A stretch of DNA of 33,742 bases from Mycobacterium simiae (GCF_008370645.1 NZ_VTZN01000040.1:1-33742); one strand, 5' to 3'. Counted from the first letter of the stretch, positions 1 to 8,770 are shown. A program made the numbers and translations. The notes: generated by a model not told the origin, from the letters alone.

Positions 1-1
1 G

Positions 2-721
2 AGCGCAATACTGATCGTCATCGCTTTCTACGTGCGTCTGAAGATTAGTGAGACCGCGGTGTTCGCCAGCGAGACTGCCAACGCCAACGCTGACGAGCCA
101 TGCTCAAACGCCGCGCCGCTCTTGGCGGTGCTGCGCTGGCAGCGTCGCAAAATCGTGCTGGCCGCAGGCAGTGTGCTCGGTGGCTTCGGCTTCGTCTATC
201 TGGCCAGTACCTATCTGACCTCTTACGCGCAGACTCATCTCGGGTATTCGCGCAATTTCGTCTTGATAGTCGGTGTGCTGGGCGGGTTGACCAGCATCGT
301 GTTCGTCTGGCTTACCGCCTCGCTCTGTGATCGGTTCGGGCGCCGGCGCGTCATGCTGACTGTGTGGGCAGTGGCCTTGCCCTGGTCGTTAGTGGTGATG
401 CCGCTGATCGATTCCGGCTTTCCCGCTCTGTTCGCCGCGGCTGTTCTGAGCCTCTATGCAACCGCGGCCGCTGGTTTTGGGCCTGTCGGTGCGCTTATGC
501 CGGAATTATTTGCCACCCGCTACCGCTACACGGGCACCGCCCTTGCCTTTAACCTCGCGGGCATCGTCGGGGGAGCCGTGCCGCCGTTGATCGCTGGCAC
601 ATTATTGGCCTGCTGTGGCAGCTGGGCGATTGGTCTGATGCTGATGACCCTGGTTGCGGCCAGCCTGGTGTGCACGTATCTGCTTCCTGAAACCGTCGGC
701 ACGATCCTTGCTAGGCGCTAG
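2..721 (+). CDS. MFS transporter, C-terminal part (5' end outside window)
   Basis: The reading frame is open from base 2, so the start lies upstream of the window. An apparent GTG at 32 is internal, because hydrophobic residues continue before it. About 239 residues are visible. Several hydrophobic helices alternate with short loops, and one loop has the MFS signature DRFGRRR, typical of the loop between helices 8 and 9 in sugar-type transporters. This makes it the C-terminal half of an inner-membrane major facilitator, in the position of M. tuberculosis Rv1200. The substrate cannot be told from the sequence. Its stop overlaps the stop of the convergent dapD gene by four bases. Confidence 0.85.
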   Translation, partial: SAILIVIAFYVRLKISETAVFASETANANADEPCSNAAPLLAVLRWQRRKIVLAAGSVLGGFGFVYLASTYLTSYAQTHLGYSRNFVLIVGVLGGLTSIVFVWLTASLCDRFGRRRVMLTVWAVALPWSLVVMPLIDSGFPALFAAAVLSLYATAAAGFGPVGALMPELFATRYRYTGTALAFNLAGIVGGAVPPLIAGTLLACCGSWAIGLMLMTLVAASLVCTYLLPETVGTILARR

Positions 722-1671
722 TTGGCGTGTAGATCCTCGTTCAGTGTGATGCCCTGACCGCCGCGGGGCACCACCTCAACCACCCCCGTCACCGAATTGC
801 GGCGGAATAGCAAGTTGCTGCCGCCGGAAAGATCGCGTGCCTTGACCGCGGTGCCGTCCGGCAAGGTGACCTTGGTGCCGGCGGTGACGTACAGGCCGGC
901 CTCCACCACGCAGTCGTCGCCCAGGGATATGCCCAGACCGGCGTTGGCGCCGAGTAGGCAGCGCTTGCCGATCGAAATGACTTCGGTGCCGCCGCCCGAC
1001 AGGGTGCCCATGATGGACGCTCCGCCGCCGATGTCGGATCCGTCGCCCACCACCACGCCGGCCGAAATACGGCCCTCGACCATTGAGGCGCCCAGCGTTC
1101 CGGCGTTGTAGTTGACGAAACCCTCGTGCATCACGGTGGTGCCCGGCGCCAGGTGGGCGCCCAGCCGCACTCGATCGGCGTCGGCGATGCGCACTCCAGT
1201 GGGCAGAACGTAATCAACCATCCGTGGGAATTTGTCGACGCCGTACACGGTCACCGGTCCCTGGCGTCGCAGTCGTGCCCGCACTGCTTCGAAACCGTCG
1301 ATGGAGCAAGGACCGCGGCTAGTCCACACCACATTCGTCAAGACCCCGAACAAGCCGCCGGCGTTGAGCCCGTGCGGCGCCACCAATCGGTGCGACAACA
1401 GGTGCAAGCGCAGGTAGGCGTCATAAGCGTCGGCGGCGACCTCGTTCAGCGAGCCGATGACCGTGCGGACCGCGATCACTTCGGTAGCTCGATCATCGTC
1501 GCGGCCGACCAGCGCCGCTAATTCTGGGGTGACGTCCGACAGCGCCAGTCGCGAGGTGGTGCTAGTTCCAGATTCCGTCAGCTTCGGAGCGGGGAACCAG
1601 GCGTCGAGCACCGATCCGTCCGAGGCCAGGGTCGCCAGACCAATACCTGCTGCTCCAGTCACGGTCGACAA
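718..1671 (-). CDS. dapD: DapD, tetrahydrodipicolinate N-succinyltransferase
   Basis: This cytoplasmic enzyme transfers succinyl from succinyl-CoA to tetrahydrodipicolinate in the succinylase route to meso-diaminopimelate, which supplies lysine and the peptidoglycan cross-link. The product is 317 residues, the same length as the M. tuberculosis enzyme as I recall it. The C-terminal half is rich in glycine and small hexapeptide-type repeats (for example [14 protein letters not shown] and [11 protein letters not shown]), the left-handed beta-helix of the acyltransferase. The start is a TTG at 1671, chosen because similarity begins at [10 protein letters not shown]. The frame stays open far upstream, but that extension runs through an inverted repeat and into divergent dapE, so it is unlikely to be coding. 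It is divergent from dapE, its pathway partner. Confidence 0.93.
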   Translation of the reverse strand: MSTVTGAAGIGLATLASDGSVLDAWFPAPKLTESGTSTTSRLALSDVTPELAALVGRDDDRATEVIAVRTVIGSLNEVAADAYDAYLRLHLLSHRLVAPHGLNAGGLFGVLTNVVWTSRGPCSIDGFEAVRARLRRQGPVTVYGVDKFPRMVDYVLPTGVRIADADRVRLGAHLAPGTTVMHEGFVNYNAGTLGASMVEGRISAGVVVGDGSDIGGGASIMGTLSGGGTEVISIGKRCLLGANAGLGISLGDDCVVEAGLYVTAGTKVTLPDGTAVKARDLSGGSNLLFRRNSVTGVVEVVPRGGQGITLNEDLHAN

Positions 1672-1684
1672 GGGTACTTCGGTC

Positions 1685-1746
1685 GCCGAGCAGACACAGA
1701 ATCGCATCCCGCTGCCCTTGGGCGTGCGATTCTGTGTCTGCTCGGC
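1685..1746. repeat. Perfect 22-bp inverted repeat between dapD and dapE
   Basis: The arms at 1685-1706 and 1725-1746 are exact reverse complements over 22 bases and flank an 18-base loop. The left arm contains CAGACACAGAATCGCA. The left edge is 13 bases upstream of the dapD TTG start and the right edge is 31 bases before the dapE GTG, so it fills the shared promoter or leader region. It is much longer than a typical operator. It could be a dispersed palindromic element, a small folded mobile element, or an RNA hairpin in the dapD leader. No second copy was noticed in this window. Confidence 0.85.
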
Positions 1747-1777
1747 ACCCAAGGGGTGACCCACTACCCTGGTCGCT

Positions 1778-2842
1778 GTGCTCGACTTACGCGGGGATCC
1801 CGTTGAGCTGACCGCGGCGCTGGTTGATATTCCCAGCGAGTCGCGGAACGAGACGCTCATTGCTGACGAGGTCGAAGCTGCCTTGCGGGCGCAGACAACT
1901 GGCTTCGACATCATTCGCAACGGCAACGCGGTGCTGGCACGCACCTGCCGTAGCCGGCCTTCGCGCGTGCTGTTGGCCGGACATCTCGATACCGTGCCGG
2001 CCGCCGGGAATCTGCCCAGCCGGCGCGAGGACGGCCTGCTGTATGGCTGCGGCAGCGCGGACATGAAGTCCGGTGATGCGGTGTTCCTTCATCTGGCCGC
2101 CACGGTGGCCGAGCCGGTGCACGACTTGACGCTGGTTTTCTACGATTGCGAGGAAATCGATTCTGCGGCAAACGGTTTGGGCCGCATCGAGCGCGAGCTG
2201 CCAGAGTGGTTGTGCGCCGACGTGGCCATTCTGGGCGAGCCAACTGCCGGCTATGTTGAGGCCGGCTGCCAGGGCACCCTGCGGGTTGTCATTAGTGCTC
2301 ACGGGACGCGTGCCCATTCGGCGCGATCGTGGTTGGGTGACAACGCGATTCATAAGCTCGGCGCGGTGCTGGACCGGTTGGCGGGCTACCGGGCACGCAG
2401 CGTTGACATCGACGGTTGCACCTACCACGAAGGTTTGTCCGCAGTTCGCGTGGGTGGCGGCGTTGCCGGCAATGTGATTCCCGATCATGCATCGGTCACG
2501 GTCAACTACCGCTTTGCCCCCGACCGCTCGGTGGCCGCCGCCCTGCAACACGTTCACGAGGTGTTTGACGGTCTCGACGTGCGCATCGAACAAACCGACG
2601 CCGCGCCGGGCGCCCTGCCCGGGTTGTCCCAACCAGCTGCCAAAGCACTGGTCGACGCCGCCGGTGGGCAGGTCCGGGCAAAGTACGGTTGGACCGACGT
2701 GTCTCGCTTTGCGGCCCGAGGCATACCCGCGCTCAACTATGGGCCTGGCGACCCCAACCTGGCGCACCGCAGCGACGAGCGGGTGGTGGCTGGCCAGATC
2801 GCGGCCGCCGTTGACATGCTGCGCCGCTACCTGAGCGGCTAG
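1778..2842 (+). CDS. dapE: DapE, succinyl-diaminopimelate desuccinylase
   Basis: DapE hydrolyses N-succinyl-LL-diaminopimelate to succinate and LL-diaminopimelate, a late step of the pathway in which DapD acts. The product is 354 residues from a GTG start and shows the M20 dizinc peptidase landmarks in order: the metal-binding His in AGHLDTVP, the bridging Asp in ADMKSGD, the catalytic Glu pair in [12 protein letters not shown], the metal Glu in LGEPTAG and a late His in NLAHRSDE. The middle third is the expected dimerisation (lid) domain. The 3' end overlaps the stop of the convergent ATPase gene by four bases through a shared CTAG. Confidence 0.93.
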   Translation: MLDLRGDPVELTAALVDIPSESRNETLIADEVEAALRAQTTGFDIIRNGNAVLARTCRSRPSRVLLAGHLDTVPAAGNLPSRREDGLLYGCGSADMKSGDAVFLHLAATVAEPVHDLTLVFYDCEEIDSAANGLGRIERELPEWLCADVAILGEPTAGYVEAGCQGTLRVVISAHGTRAHSARSWLGDNAIHKLGAVLDRLAGYRARSVDIDGCTYHEGLSAVRVGGGVAGNVIPDHASVTVNYRFAPDRSVAAALQHVHEVFDGLDVRIEQTDAAPGALPGLSQPAAKALVDAAGGQVRAKYGWTDVSRFAARGIPALNYGPGDPNLAHRSDERVVAGQIAAAVDMLRRYLSG

Positions 2843-4989
2843 TCGAACTGCTGCGCAGCCTTGGCGGCGTCTGAGGCCGCCGCCGCCATTCCCATCGCAG
2901 CCAGTTCGTCGGCCACCGCAGACAGCGCGACGGCATTACGGTCGGCCAGGGCATGGGCATGCTTGACGACGAGATAGCCTACTGGACAGTCGATTTCAGC
3001 GGCCAGCCGGGTGACCGGGACCGCTGCCCGGATGTCGCCCAGCCGTACTGCGTCGTGCCAGGCGCGCAACGCTACCGCCGACTGCCCGCCGCGCTCGGCG
3101 GTGCGGGCCGCCTCGCGGGTATCGGCGATAGCGCCCGCCTTGTCCCGGGCGGCCGCTCTGGTCCACGCCCGTGCCAGACCCAGCTCAGGTGCGAACAACG
3201 CTGACTTGGTGCCGTGGCGAGTTTCAGCACGCCGCAATGCCTTTGCGGACTCGGCGATATCGCCCTGTTGTGCAATGGCCGTCGCCAGCAGCATCAACGA
3301 CAGTGGGCCCCAGGAATAGCCGGTGCGCTCCAGTTCCGCGGCGGCAGGTTCCAAAAGTGATGTTGCAGCATCGAATTCGCCTTTGATAACTAGCACGTGC
3401 GCCAGTAACACCTCGCCAATGGCGCGGCCCGGCTGCTGCAGCTCGGCGAAGTCGGTGAACTGTTGAGCGAGGGCCTGCGCCTGTCTAGCATCGCCCGCCA
3501 TCAGCAAGGACGTGATCTGAGCTAGGCCTACGGTGAACCGCAACAGCCCGGGATGCTCGGCGGCCGCAGCCTGTTCGGCCTGGCGTTCCACGTCGCCGAA
3601 CCGGCCCATCCGCGCCGAACACAACGCGGCGGCACTAGCTGCCCAGGCCACCGCCGTGTCGCCAGGGGACGGCTGGGACAGCACCTCGGTGGCCAGGGTG
3701 ATGGCTCGCGGCAAGTTCCCGGCGTTCATAGCGAACGTTGCGGTCAACGCATCGAGGGTGGCCCGCACCGTGGGGTCGCTGACCCGGTTACGGGCGGTCT
3801 GCAAGAACGCGGTGGCCTTCTCGGGCTCGCCGAGCATCCAGAACTGGTTTGCCGCCCGCGCCACTGCCCAGGCCATCAGCTCGGCCTCCGATAGTTCAGC
3901 GGCATCCACGGCTGCCAGTATGGCGCCGGCTTCGCGGCCACGGCCCTGCCAGCTCAGCGCCTGACCCAGAACAAGTCGGGGGTCCAGTCCGCCCGACCGA
4001 TCCAATGCCGCTCGTGCCAACCGTTCGGCAAGCCGCACGTCGCCCAGCCGCAGCGCCTGCTGGGCGGAAGCGGTGACCTCACCTACTGGCTGGGCGGCGT
4101 CGCTGTCCAGTGCCAGCGACGCGAGCCGTAGCCGGTCGCTGAGATGGTCGGACGGATGCTGCGAAAACAGTGTGACAATCTCGGTACGCCGGCGCCGCGC
4201 GCCATTGTCGCCCAGCGCGGCGCGCGCGCGTTCGCCGAACAGTGGGTGCGCCGTGTAGACCGACGGGTCGTCCGCGCGTCCGCCCCGAACCCGGGTTTCC
4301 GCCGCACCCAGTTCCGCTGCCTGTTTCACGGCGCCGTCACCGGCCAAGACGGTGAGAACGGCCAGCGGCAGCGGTTCCTCGACGGCCAAATAGTCGAGCA
4401 CCGAACGGGCGGCGCCGGGTAGCTCGGCGAGGAAAACGTCGACCTGTGCCGCCTCAGCTGGGTTAGTCGCCCCGCCCGGCGGCTTGACGTCAATCCGAGC
4501 CAGCAGTCCGTCTGTCCACAATGCCGCGATGGCCTCGGGTGCTGCGTCTGCGCGGGCGGTGACGATCATCCGGGCCGTGCCCGCCAGCGCTAATTGGTAA
4601 ACCAGGGTGGCAGACAGGATGTCCAGGTCGTGGGCCTCGTCAACGATGAGCAGCAGGTCCCCATGCTGATCGTCACGGCTCAGCGACGCCCGGGCTGCCC
4701 GCAGCAAAGCAGCCGGCTTCCCGATTTCGGCGATATCGACCAGATGACCGAAGGCACCGAACGGAACCGTGCGCTCGGTAGGGGTGCCGATGACCCAGCG
4801 GGTTGTCGCGGTTGGTTGGCGGCGGCAGAACTGTTCGGCGGCCAGTCGGGCCAATGTGGATTTGCCGACGCCGTCCGGCCCGAGTATGACGGCCCCACCG
4901 GGCGACGATGCATCACCCAACGCATCGTCCAGCCGCTCCAACGCGGCCGCATGTTGCGGGACGTTCCATCGAATTGGCACCGCTGGCAT
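2839..4989 (-). CDS. AAA/STAND-type ATPase, LuxR-regulator-like, without a visible HTH
   Basis: The product is about 716 residues, starting at the ATG at 4989 just before PIRWNVPQ. The open frame continues upstream into divergent Rv1205-like coding sequence, so that extension is rejected. Walker A (GPDGVGKST) lies at about residues 37-45 and a Walker B-like segment ([10 protein letters not shown]) follows about 80 residues later. The rest is alanine-rich helical sequence resembling the TPR-like array of large ATP-dependent LuxR (MalT-like) regulators. The C-terminal LuxR HTH found in many such proteins is missing: the protein ends in AAKAAQQFD, exactly where dapE ends. It corresponds in position to M. 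tuberculosis Rv1204c. Its role is unknown; a signal-sensing ATPase is inference. Confidence 0.82.
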   Translation of the reverse strand: MPAVPIRWNVPQHAAALERLDDALGDASSPGGAVILGPDGVGKSTLARLAAEQFCRRQPTATTRWVIGTPTERTVPFGAFGHLVDIAEIGKPAALLRAARASLSRDDQHGDLLLIVDEAHDLDILSATLVYQLALAGTARMIVTARADAAPEAIAALWTDGLLARIDVKPPGGATNPAEAAQVDVFLAELPGAARSVLDYLAVEEPLPLAVLTVLAGDGAVKQAAELGAAETRVRGGRADDPSVYTAHPLFGERARAALGDNGARRRRTEIVTLFSQHPSDHLSDRLRLASLALDSDAAQPVGEVTASAQQALRLGDVRLAERLARAALDRSGGLDPRLVLGQALSWQGRGREAGAILAAVDAAELSEAELMAWAVARAANQFWMLGEPEKATAFLQTARNRVSDPTVRATLDALTATFAMNAGNLPRAITLATEVLSQPSPGDTAVAWAASAAALCSARMGRFGDVERQAEQAAAAEHPGLLRFTVGLAQITSLLMAGDARQAQALAQQFTDFAELQQPGRAIGEVLLAHVLVIKGEFDAATSLLEPAAAELERTGYSWGPLSLMLLATAIAQQGDIAESAKALRRAETRHGTKSALFAPELGLARAWTRAAARDKAGAIADTREAARTAERGGQSAVALRAWHDAVRLGDIRAAVPVTRLAAEIDCPVGYLVVKHAHALADRNAVALSAVADELAAMGMAAAASDAAKAAQQFD

Positions 4990-5070
4990 CTTATGGCGCT
5001 CGATGTGACGGGACACAATGGTGGCGCGATTCTGCTCGCTTTCTGCAGCCTTTGGTCTACGTTTCGGTAT

Positions 5071-5640
5071 ATGCGCCCAGAAGTCGATAAGGCTAGCGGC
5101 GAGTGGGCGGTATGTGTCTATTGCTCGGCCGGGCCAACGCACCCCGAATTGCTCGAACTCGCCGCGCAACTCGGGCAGGCCATCGCCGATTGCGGCTGGA
5201 CCCTGATCTGGGGCGGCGGCAATCTCTCGGCAATGGGTGCGGTCGCCGGGGCGATGCACGCACGAGGTGGTCGGACCGTCGGCGTGATTCCCAAGTTGCT
5301 GATCGGCCGCGAACTGTCTGACGCTAAGGCGGCCGAGGAGCTGATCGTCACCGACACGATGCGTGAGCGCAAGCAGGTCATGGAGGAGCACGCTGACGCG
5401 TTCATCGTGCTGCCAGGGGGTTTAGGCACCCTGGACGAGTTGTTGGATGCCTGGACTACCGGCTATCTCGGAATGCATCGCAAGCCCATCGTCATCGTTG
5501 ACCCTTGGGGGCACTACGACAAACTGTGGGGGTGGCTGAACGGGCTGGTCGACAGCGGTTACGTCGCGGCGGTGGCGATGGAGCGGCTAATCGTGGTCGA
5601 CAAGGTGAGCGCGGCGTTGGACTGGTGCGCACCTGCGTGA
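5071..5640 (+). CDS. LOG-family protein (phosphoribohydrolase-like)
   Basis: The 189-residue protein has the LOG/lysine-decarboxylase-like fold motifs: WGGGNLSAMG near the N-terminus, MRERKQVM in the middle and the nucleotide-binding PGGLGTLDEL after it. LOG proteins cleave nucleoside 5'-monophosphates to base plus ribose 5-phosphate and make free cytokinins in plants; another mycobacterial LOG protein is known to do so. The ATG at 5071 was chosen because similarity to Rv1205 begins there. It is divergent from the ATPase gene, with 81 bases between starts. The fadD6 remnant follows directly. Exact substrate is not shown by the sequence. Confidence 0.88.
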   Translation: MRPEVDKASGEWAVCVYCSAGPTHPELLELAAQLGQAIADCGWTLIWGGGNLSAMGAVAGAMHARGGRTVGVIPKLLIGRELSDAKAAEELIVTDTMRERKQVMEEHADAFIVLPGGLGTLDELLDAWTTGYLGMHRKPIVIVDPWGHYDKLWGWLNGLVDSGYVAAVAMERLIVVDKVSAALDWCAPA

Positions 5641-5666
5641 GCGAGCACAGGCGTCGAGCTGACGAT

Positions 5667-5867
5667 AAGGGCGAAAACGTTGCTACCACTCAGGTGGAAG
5701 CCGCGGTGTCGGCTGACCCGACTGTTGAGCAGCGGCGCGCCCGACCACCTTCGGGAGCCGCACAGTGGAGCTGGGCGACCAGGCGTACGGTCCTGATGCC
5801 GGTGGCCCGCTGTACGTCCTGGCCGTGCTAGGCCGCATTCCCCGATGAGGTAGCGGCGGGCCAGTGA
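5667..5867 (+). pseudogene. fadD6: fadD6 remnant (acyl-CoA ligase C-terminal fragments)
   Basis: Three blocks in changing frames match the C-terminal end of the FadD6 acyl-CoA synthetase, which lies at this position in M. tuberculosis. Block 1 (5667-5733) reads KGENVATTQVEAAVSADP and continues TVEQ, the conserved ligase motif around the adenylation lysine loop. Block 2 (5750-5824, shifted frame) reads SRTVELGDQAYGPD and ends PLYVLA. Block 3 (5838-5867, back in the first frame) reads FPDEVAAGQ and ends at TGA. The sequences expected between blocks are deleted, and everything N-terminal is gone. The gene is therefore a relic and cannot make an enzyme. The comparison is from memory of FadD6, but the block order makes chance unlikely. 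Confidence 0.85.
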
Positions 5868-5910
5868 CCCGCGCGACGAGTGCGCTGACGTCGTCGAGCC
5901 TGCGTGCTCG

Positions 5911-6819
5911 ATGGTGGTGAGCACGGGCAGGCACTATGGAGGCGTGCAATCAACATGGTGCGGCCGCCCGGTCGCCCGGGATCGCCCGCTGATCATGGCG
6001 ATCGTCAACCGCACCCCGGATTCGTTCTATGACAAGGGTGCGACCTTCGGCGATGAAGCCGCCAGGGAAGCCGCACACCAGGCCATCGACGAGGGGGCCG
6101 ACGTCATCGACGTCGGTGGCGTCAAGGCAGGCCCCGGTCAGGACGTGGATCCCGATGCCGAGATTGCCCGGTTGGTTCCGTTCATCGAATGGCTCCGAAG
6201 CGCCTATCCCGACCAGCTGATCAGCGTCGACACCTGGCGCGCTGAGGTGGCCCGGGTGGCCTGCGCAGCCGGCGCCGACCTCATCAACGACAGCTGGGGC
6301 GGTGTCGACCCAGCGATGCCCGCGGTGGCCGCCGAGTTCGGTGCGGGTCTGGTCTGCGCCCACACTGGGGGCGCGCTGCCGCGCACGCGTCCGTTCCGGG
6401 TGAGTTTCGGTGCGACTATCCGCGATGTGGTGGACGATGTGATTCGCCAGGTCACCGGTGCGGCCGAGCGGGCAGTTGCGGCCGGAGTGGCCCGCGACCG
6501 GGTGCTGATCGACCCCGCCCACGATTTCGGCAAGAACACCTTCCATGGGCTGGTCCTGTTGCGACATGTGGATGATCTTGTTAAGACCGGGTGGCCGGTG
6601 CTCATGGCTTTGAGCAACAAGGACTTCATCGGGGAGACTCTGGGGGTGGACGTGACCGAACGGTTCGAGGGAACACTGGCAGCTACCGCCCTGGCAGCGG
6701 CCGCCGGGGCGTACATGTTTCGGGTGCACGAGGTCGCGGCCACCAGGCGGGTGCTGGAGATGGTGGCCTCCATCCAAGGCACGCGGTCGCCGACGCGGAC
6801 GGTGAGAGGACTCGCATGA
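5911..6819 (+). CDS. folP2: FolP2, dihydropteroate synthase paralogue
   Basis: About 302 residues with the TIM-barrel pterin-binding fold. The N-terminal block IMAIVNRTPDSFYDKG, then ISVDTWRAEVA, DLINDSWGG and DPAHDFGKN all align with dihydropteroate synthases. The usual ESTRPG loop that binds p-aminobenzoate is replaced by VKAGPG in DVGGVKAGPG. This fits the known view that mycobacterial FolP2 is not the functional sulfone target (that is FolP1). The start is uncertain: ATG 5911, GTG 5917 and GTG 5944 are in frame, and similarity is only strong from CGRPV onward. The stop overlaps the gpgS start in an ATGA, so the two are probably translated together. Confidence 0.9.
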   Translation: MVVSTGRHYGGVQSTWCGRPVARDRPLIMAIVNRTPDSFYDKGATFGDEAAREAAHQAIDEGADVIDVGGVKAGPGQDVDPDAEIARLVPFIEWLRSAYPDQLISVDTWRAEVARVACAAGADLINDSWGGVDPAMPAVAAEFGAGLVCAHTGGALPRTRPFRVSFGATIRDVVDDVIRQVTGAAERAVAAGVARDRVLIDPAHDFGKNTFHGLVLLRHVDDLVKTGWPVLMALSNKDFIGETLGVDVTERFEGTLAATALAAAAGAYMFRVHEVAATRRVLEMVASIQGTRSPTRTVRGLA

Positions 6820-7805
6820 CGGCATCGGAGCTGGTCACTGCCGGTCACAGCCACGATGCCGTCCTGGCTGCACGGCCTGGTGACACCTGGCTGTCCGACC
6901 GCAGCTGGGACCGCCCGCGCTGGACGATCAGCGAACTGGTTGCGGCCAAGGCTGGGCGGACAGTTTCGGTGGTGCTACCGGCACTTGACGAAGAAGAGAC
7001 CATCGAATCGGTGGTGGAGAGCATCGCACCGTTGGTCCGGGACGGCGGAGGACTGGTCGACGAGCTGATCGTGCTGGACTCCGGCTCCACCGACGACACC
7101 GAGATCCGCGCCATCGCGGCCGGGGCTCGCGTGGTTACTCGCGAACAGGCGTTGCCCGAGCTGTCGACGCGTCCGGGCAAAGGCGAGGCGCTGTGGCGCT
7201 CGTTGGCCGCCACTAGCGGCGACATCGTGGTGTTCATCGACTCCGACCTGGTCAATCCGCACCCGATGTTCGTGCCGTGGCTGGTCGGGCCGCTGCTCAC
7301 TCGCCAGGGGCTTCACCTGGTCAAAAGCTTCTATCGCCGCCCGCTCCACGTCAGCGACGCCGGTGGGCCCGCCGGCGCCACCGGCGGCGGCCGGGTCACC
7401 GAATTGGTGGCCCGACCGCTGTTGGCTGCCCTGCGGCCCGAGTTGGGCTGCGTGCTGCAACCGTTGGGCGGTGAGTATGCGGCTACCCGAGAACTGCTGA
7501 CCTCGCTGCCGTTCGCGCCCGGCTACGGTGTGGAAATCGGTCTGCTGGTGGATACCTTCGACCGGTTGGGCCCGGACGCGATCGCTCAGGTCAACCTTGG
7601 CGTGCGGGCGCACCGCAACCGGCCACTGGCCGAGCTGGGCGTGATGAGCCGCCAGGTCATCGCTACCCTGTTGTCGCGGTGTGGGATCCCCGACTCTGGG
7701 ATCGGGTTGACTCAATTCTTTGCTGTTGGTGATGGCTATAGCGAGTGCACGTGGCCGGTCTCGCTAGCAGACCGGCCGCCGATGAATATGCTCAAGCAAC
7801 TGTGA
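6816..7805 (+). CDS. gpgS: GpgS, glucosyl-3-phosphoglycerate synthase
   Basis: GpgS transfers glucose from UDP-glucose to 3-phosphoglycerate, the first step of methylglucose lipopolysaccharide synthesis. The 329-residue product is a GT-A retaining enzyme of family GT81. It shows VVLPALDEEETIESV for nucleotide binding, LDSGSTDDTE, the metal-binding D-x-D in FIDSDLVNP and the acceptor-loop GGGRVTELVARP. Start ATG 6816 overlaps the folP2 stop. The first 40 residues and the last 20 differ considerably from the M. tuberculosis protein, whereas the catalytic core is nearly unchanged. The DivIVA-like gene follows 15 bases later and may be cotranscribed. Confidence 0.93.
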   Translation: MTASELVTAGHSHDAVLAARPGDTWLSDRSWDRPRWTISELVAAKAGRTVSVVLPALDEEETIESVVESIAPLVRDGGGLVDELIVLDSGSTDDTEIRAIAAGARVVTREQALPELSTRPGKGEALWRSLAATSGDIVVFIDSDLVNPHPMFVPWLVGPLLTRQGLHLVKSFYRRPLHVSDAGGPAGATGGGRVTELVARPLLAALRPELGCVLQPLGGEYAATRELLTSLPFAPGYGVEIGLLVDTFDRLGPDAIAQVNLGVRAHRNRPLAELGVMSRQVIATLLSRCGIPDSGIGLTQFFAVGDGYSECTWPVSLADRPPMNMLKQL

Positions 7806-7820
7806 GGCAAGATCGACGAC

Positions 7821-8192
7821 GTGGCGTTGGTGTTGCTGTACCTGCTGGTGCTGGTGCTGGTCGCGACCGTGTTGTTCGGTGCGGCAAGCCTGCTTTTCGG
7901 TCGCGGCGAACAACTGCCGCCGCTGCCGCGGGCGACGACTGCGACCGTGCTGCCGGCCTATGGCATCACTGCCGCGGACGTCGCCGCGGTCAAGTTCACC
8001 CAGGTACTGCGCGGCTACAAGACCAGCGAGGTCGATTGGGTGCTGGACCGTCTTGGTCGTGAGCTTGATGCGTTGCGCGGGCAGCTGGCGGCCCTCCAGG
8101 CCTCATCGACCAGTAAGGCCAGCGTTGAGTTTCAGAGCACGGCGGTATCTGACGTCGAGGCTGTCGCCCGAGAACGTCCTAACCCCACGTGA
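7821..8192 (+). CDS. Membrane-anchored DivIVA-domain small protein
   Basis: The 123-residue protein has one N-terminal hydrophobic helix (about residues 2-27). After a short linker comes a DivIVA-type segment: ITAADVAAVKFTQVLRGYKT and then SEVDWVLDRLGRELDALRGQ, an amphipathic coiled-coil beginning. This arrangement occurs in actinobacterial DivIVA-domain proteins and matches Rv1209 by position. DivIVA proteins sense curved membrane or organise polar growth; a role here in envelope or septum organisation is inference. The stop overlaps the tagA GTG start by four bases. Confidence 0.85.
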   Translation: MALVLLYLLVLVLVATVLFGAASLLFGRGEQLPPLPRATTATVLPAYGITAADVAAVKFTQVLRGYKTSEVDWVLDRLGRELDALRGQLAALQASSTSKASVEFQSTAVSDVEAVARERPNPT

Positions 8193-8770
8193 GCGCCCCC
8201 GGAGTGGTCCGCTGTGGCTGGGCGGAGGTCCGCGCCGGGCCCGACGCCGAGATTTACCGCAACTATCACGACCAGGAGTGGGGCCGTCCCGTGTACGGCG
8301 GAGTGGCGTTGTTCGAGCGGATGAGCTTGGAGGCGTTCCAGAGCGGCCTATCGTGGTTGACCATCTTGCGCAAGCGGGAGAACTTCCGGCGCGCGTTTTG
8401 CGGGTTCGACATCGAGACGATTGCTAACTACACCGACGTTGACGTGCAGCGGTTGTTGACGGACGAGGGCATTGTGCGCAACCGGGCCAAAATCGAGGCG
8501 ACGATCGCCAACGCGCGTGCCGTTGCCGAGCTCGGGTCGGCAGCAGACCTGTCCGATTTGCTGTGGTCCTTCGCGCCCCCGCCGCGGCCACGACCCGCAG
8601 CCCTACCCGAAATCCCTTCAGTCACTGCGGAATCGACCGCAATGGCGCGCACGTTGAAGCGTCGCGGGTTCCGATTTGTTGGGCCCACCAGCGCATATGC
8701 GTTGATGCAGGCCACCGGGATGGTCGACGATCACATCCGCGCTTGCTGGGTGCCGCCCACAGTCCGATGA
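8189..8770 (+). CDS. tagA: TagA, 3-methyladenine DNA glycosylase I
   Basis: A base-excision repair enzyme that removes 3-methyladenine from alkylated DNA. The 193-residue protein carries all four zinc ligands of the Tag family: Cys9 in RCGW, His27 in YHDQEWG, and His182 and Cys186 in DDHIRACW. It also has the family core SLEAFQSGLSWLTILRKR and the motif LKRRGFRFVGPT. GTG 8189 is used as start because it gives an N-terminus of family length and couples to the upstream gene through a GTGA overlap. DNA repair is unrelated to its neighbours, so linkage is probably only transcriptional. Confidence 0.93.
   Translation: MSAPGVVRCGWAEVRAGPDAEIYRNYHDQEWGRPVYGGVALFERMSLEAFQSGLSWLTILRKRENFRRAFCGFDIETIANYTDVDVQRLLTDEGIVRNRAKIEATIANARAVAELGSAADLSDLLWSFAPPPRPRPAALPEIPSVTAESTAMARTLKRRGFRFVGPTSAYALMQATGMVDDHIRACWVPPTVR

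Noticed and set aside
1672..2064. Upstream extension of the dapD frame to a 448-residue protein
   Set aside because: It runs through the 22-base inverted repeat and antisense to dapE; residue composition is not protein-like and similarity begins only at the TTG at 1671.
1787..2767. Antisense frame of 326 codons inside dapE
   Set aside because: High-GC codon bias leaves long open frames opposite real genes; the translation has no motif and dapE is conclusive.
4200..4232. CG-alternating run as possible Z-DNA or repeat
   Set aside because: It lies within the ATPase coding frame and encodes ordinary Ala/Arg-rich sequence; short and common in high-GC DNA.
4594..5070. Long N-terminal extension of the LOG frame
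   Set aside because: Antisense to the Walker A region of the ATPase gene; similarity to LOG proteins starts at 5071.
4990..5391. Upstream extension of the ATPase frame to 850 residues
   Set aside because: It lies antisense to the conserved LOG gene and contains no conserved motif; the ATG at 4989 starts the recognisable protein.
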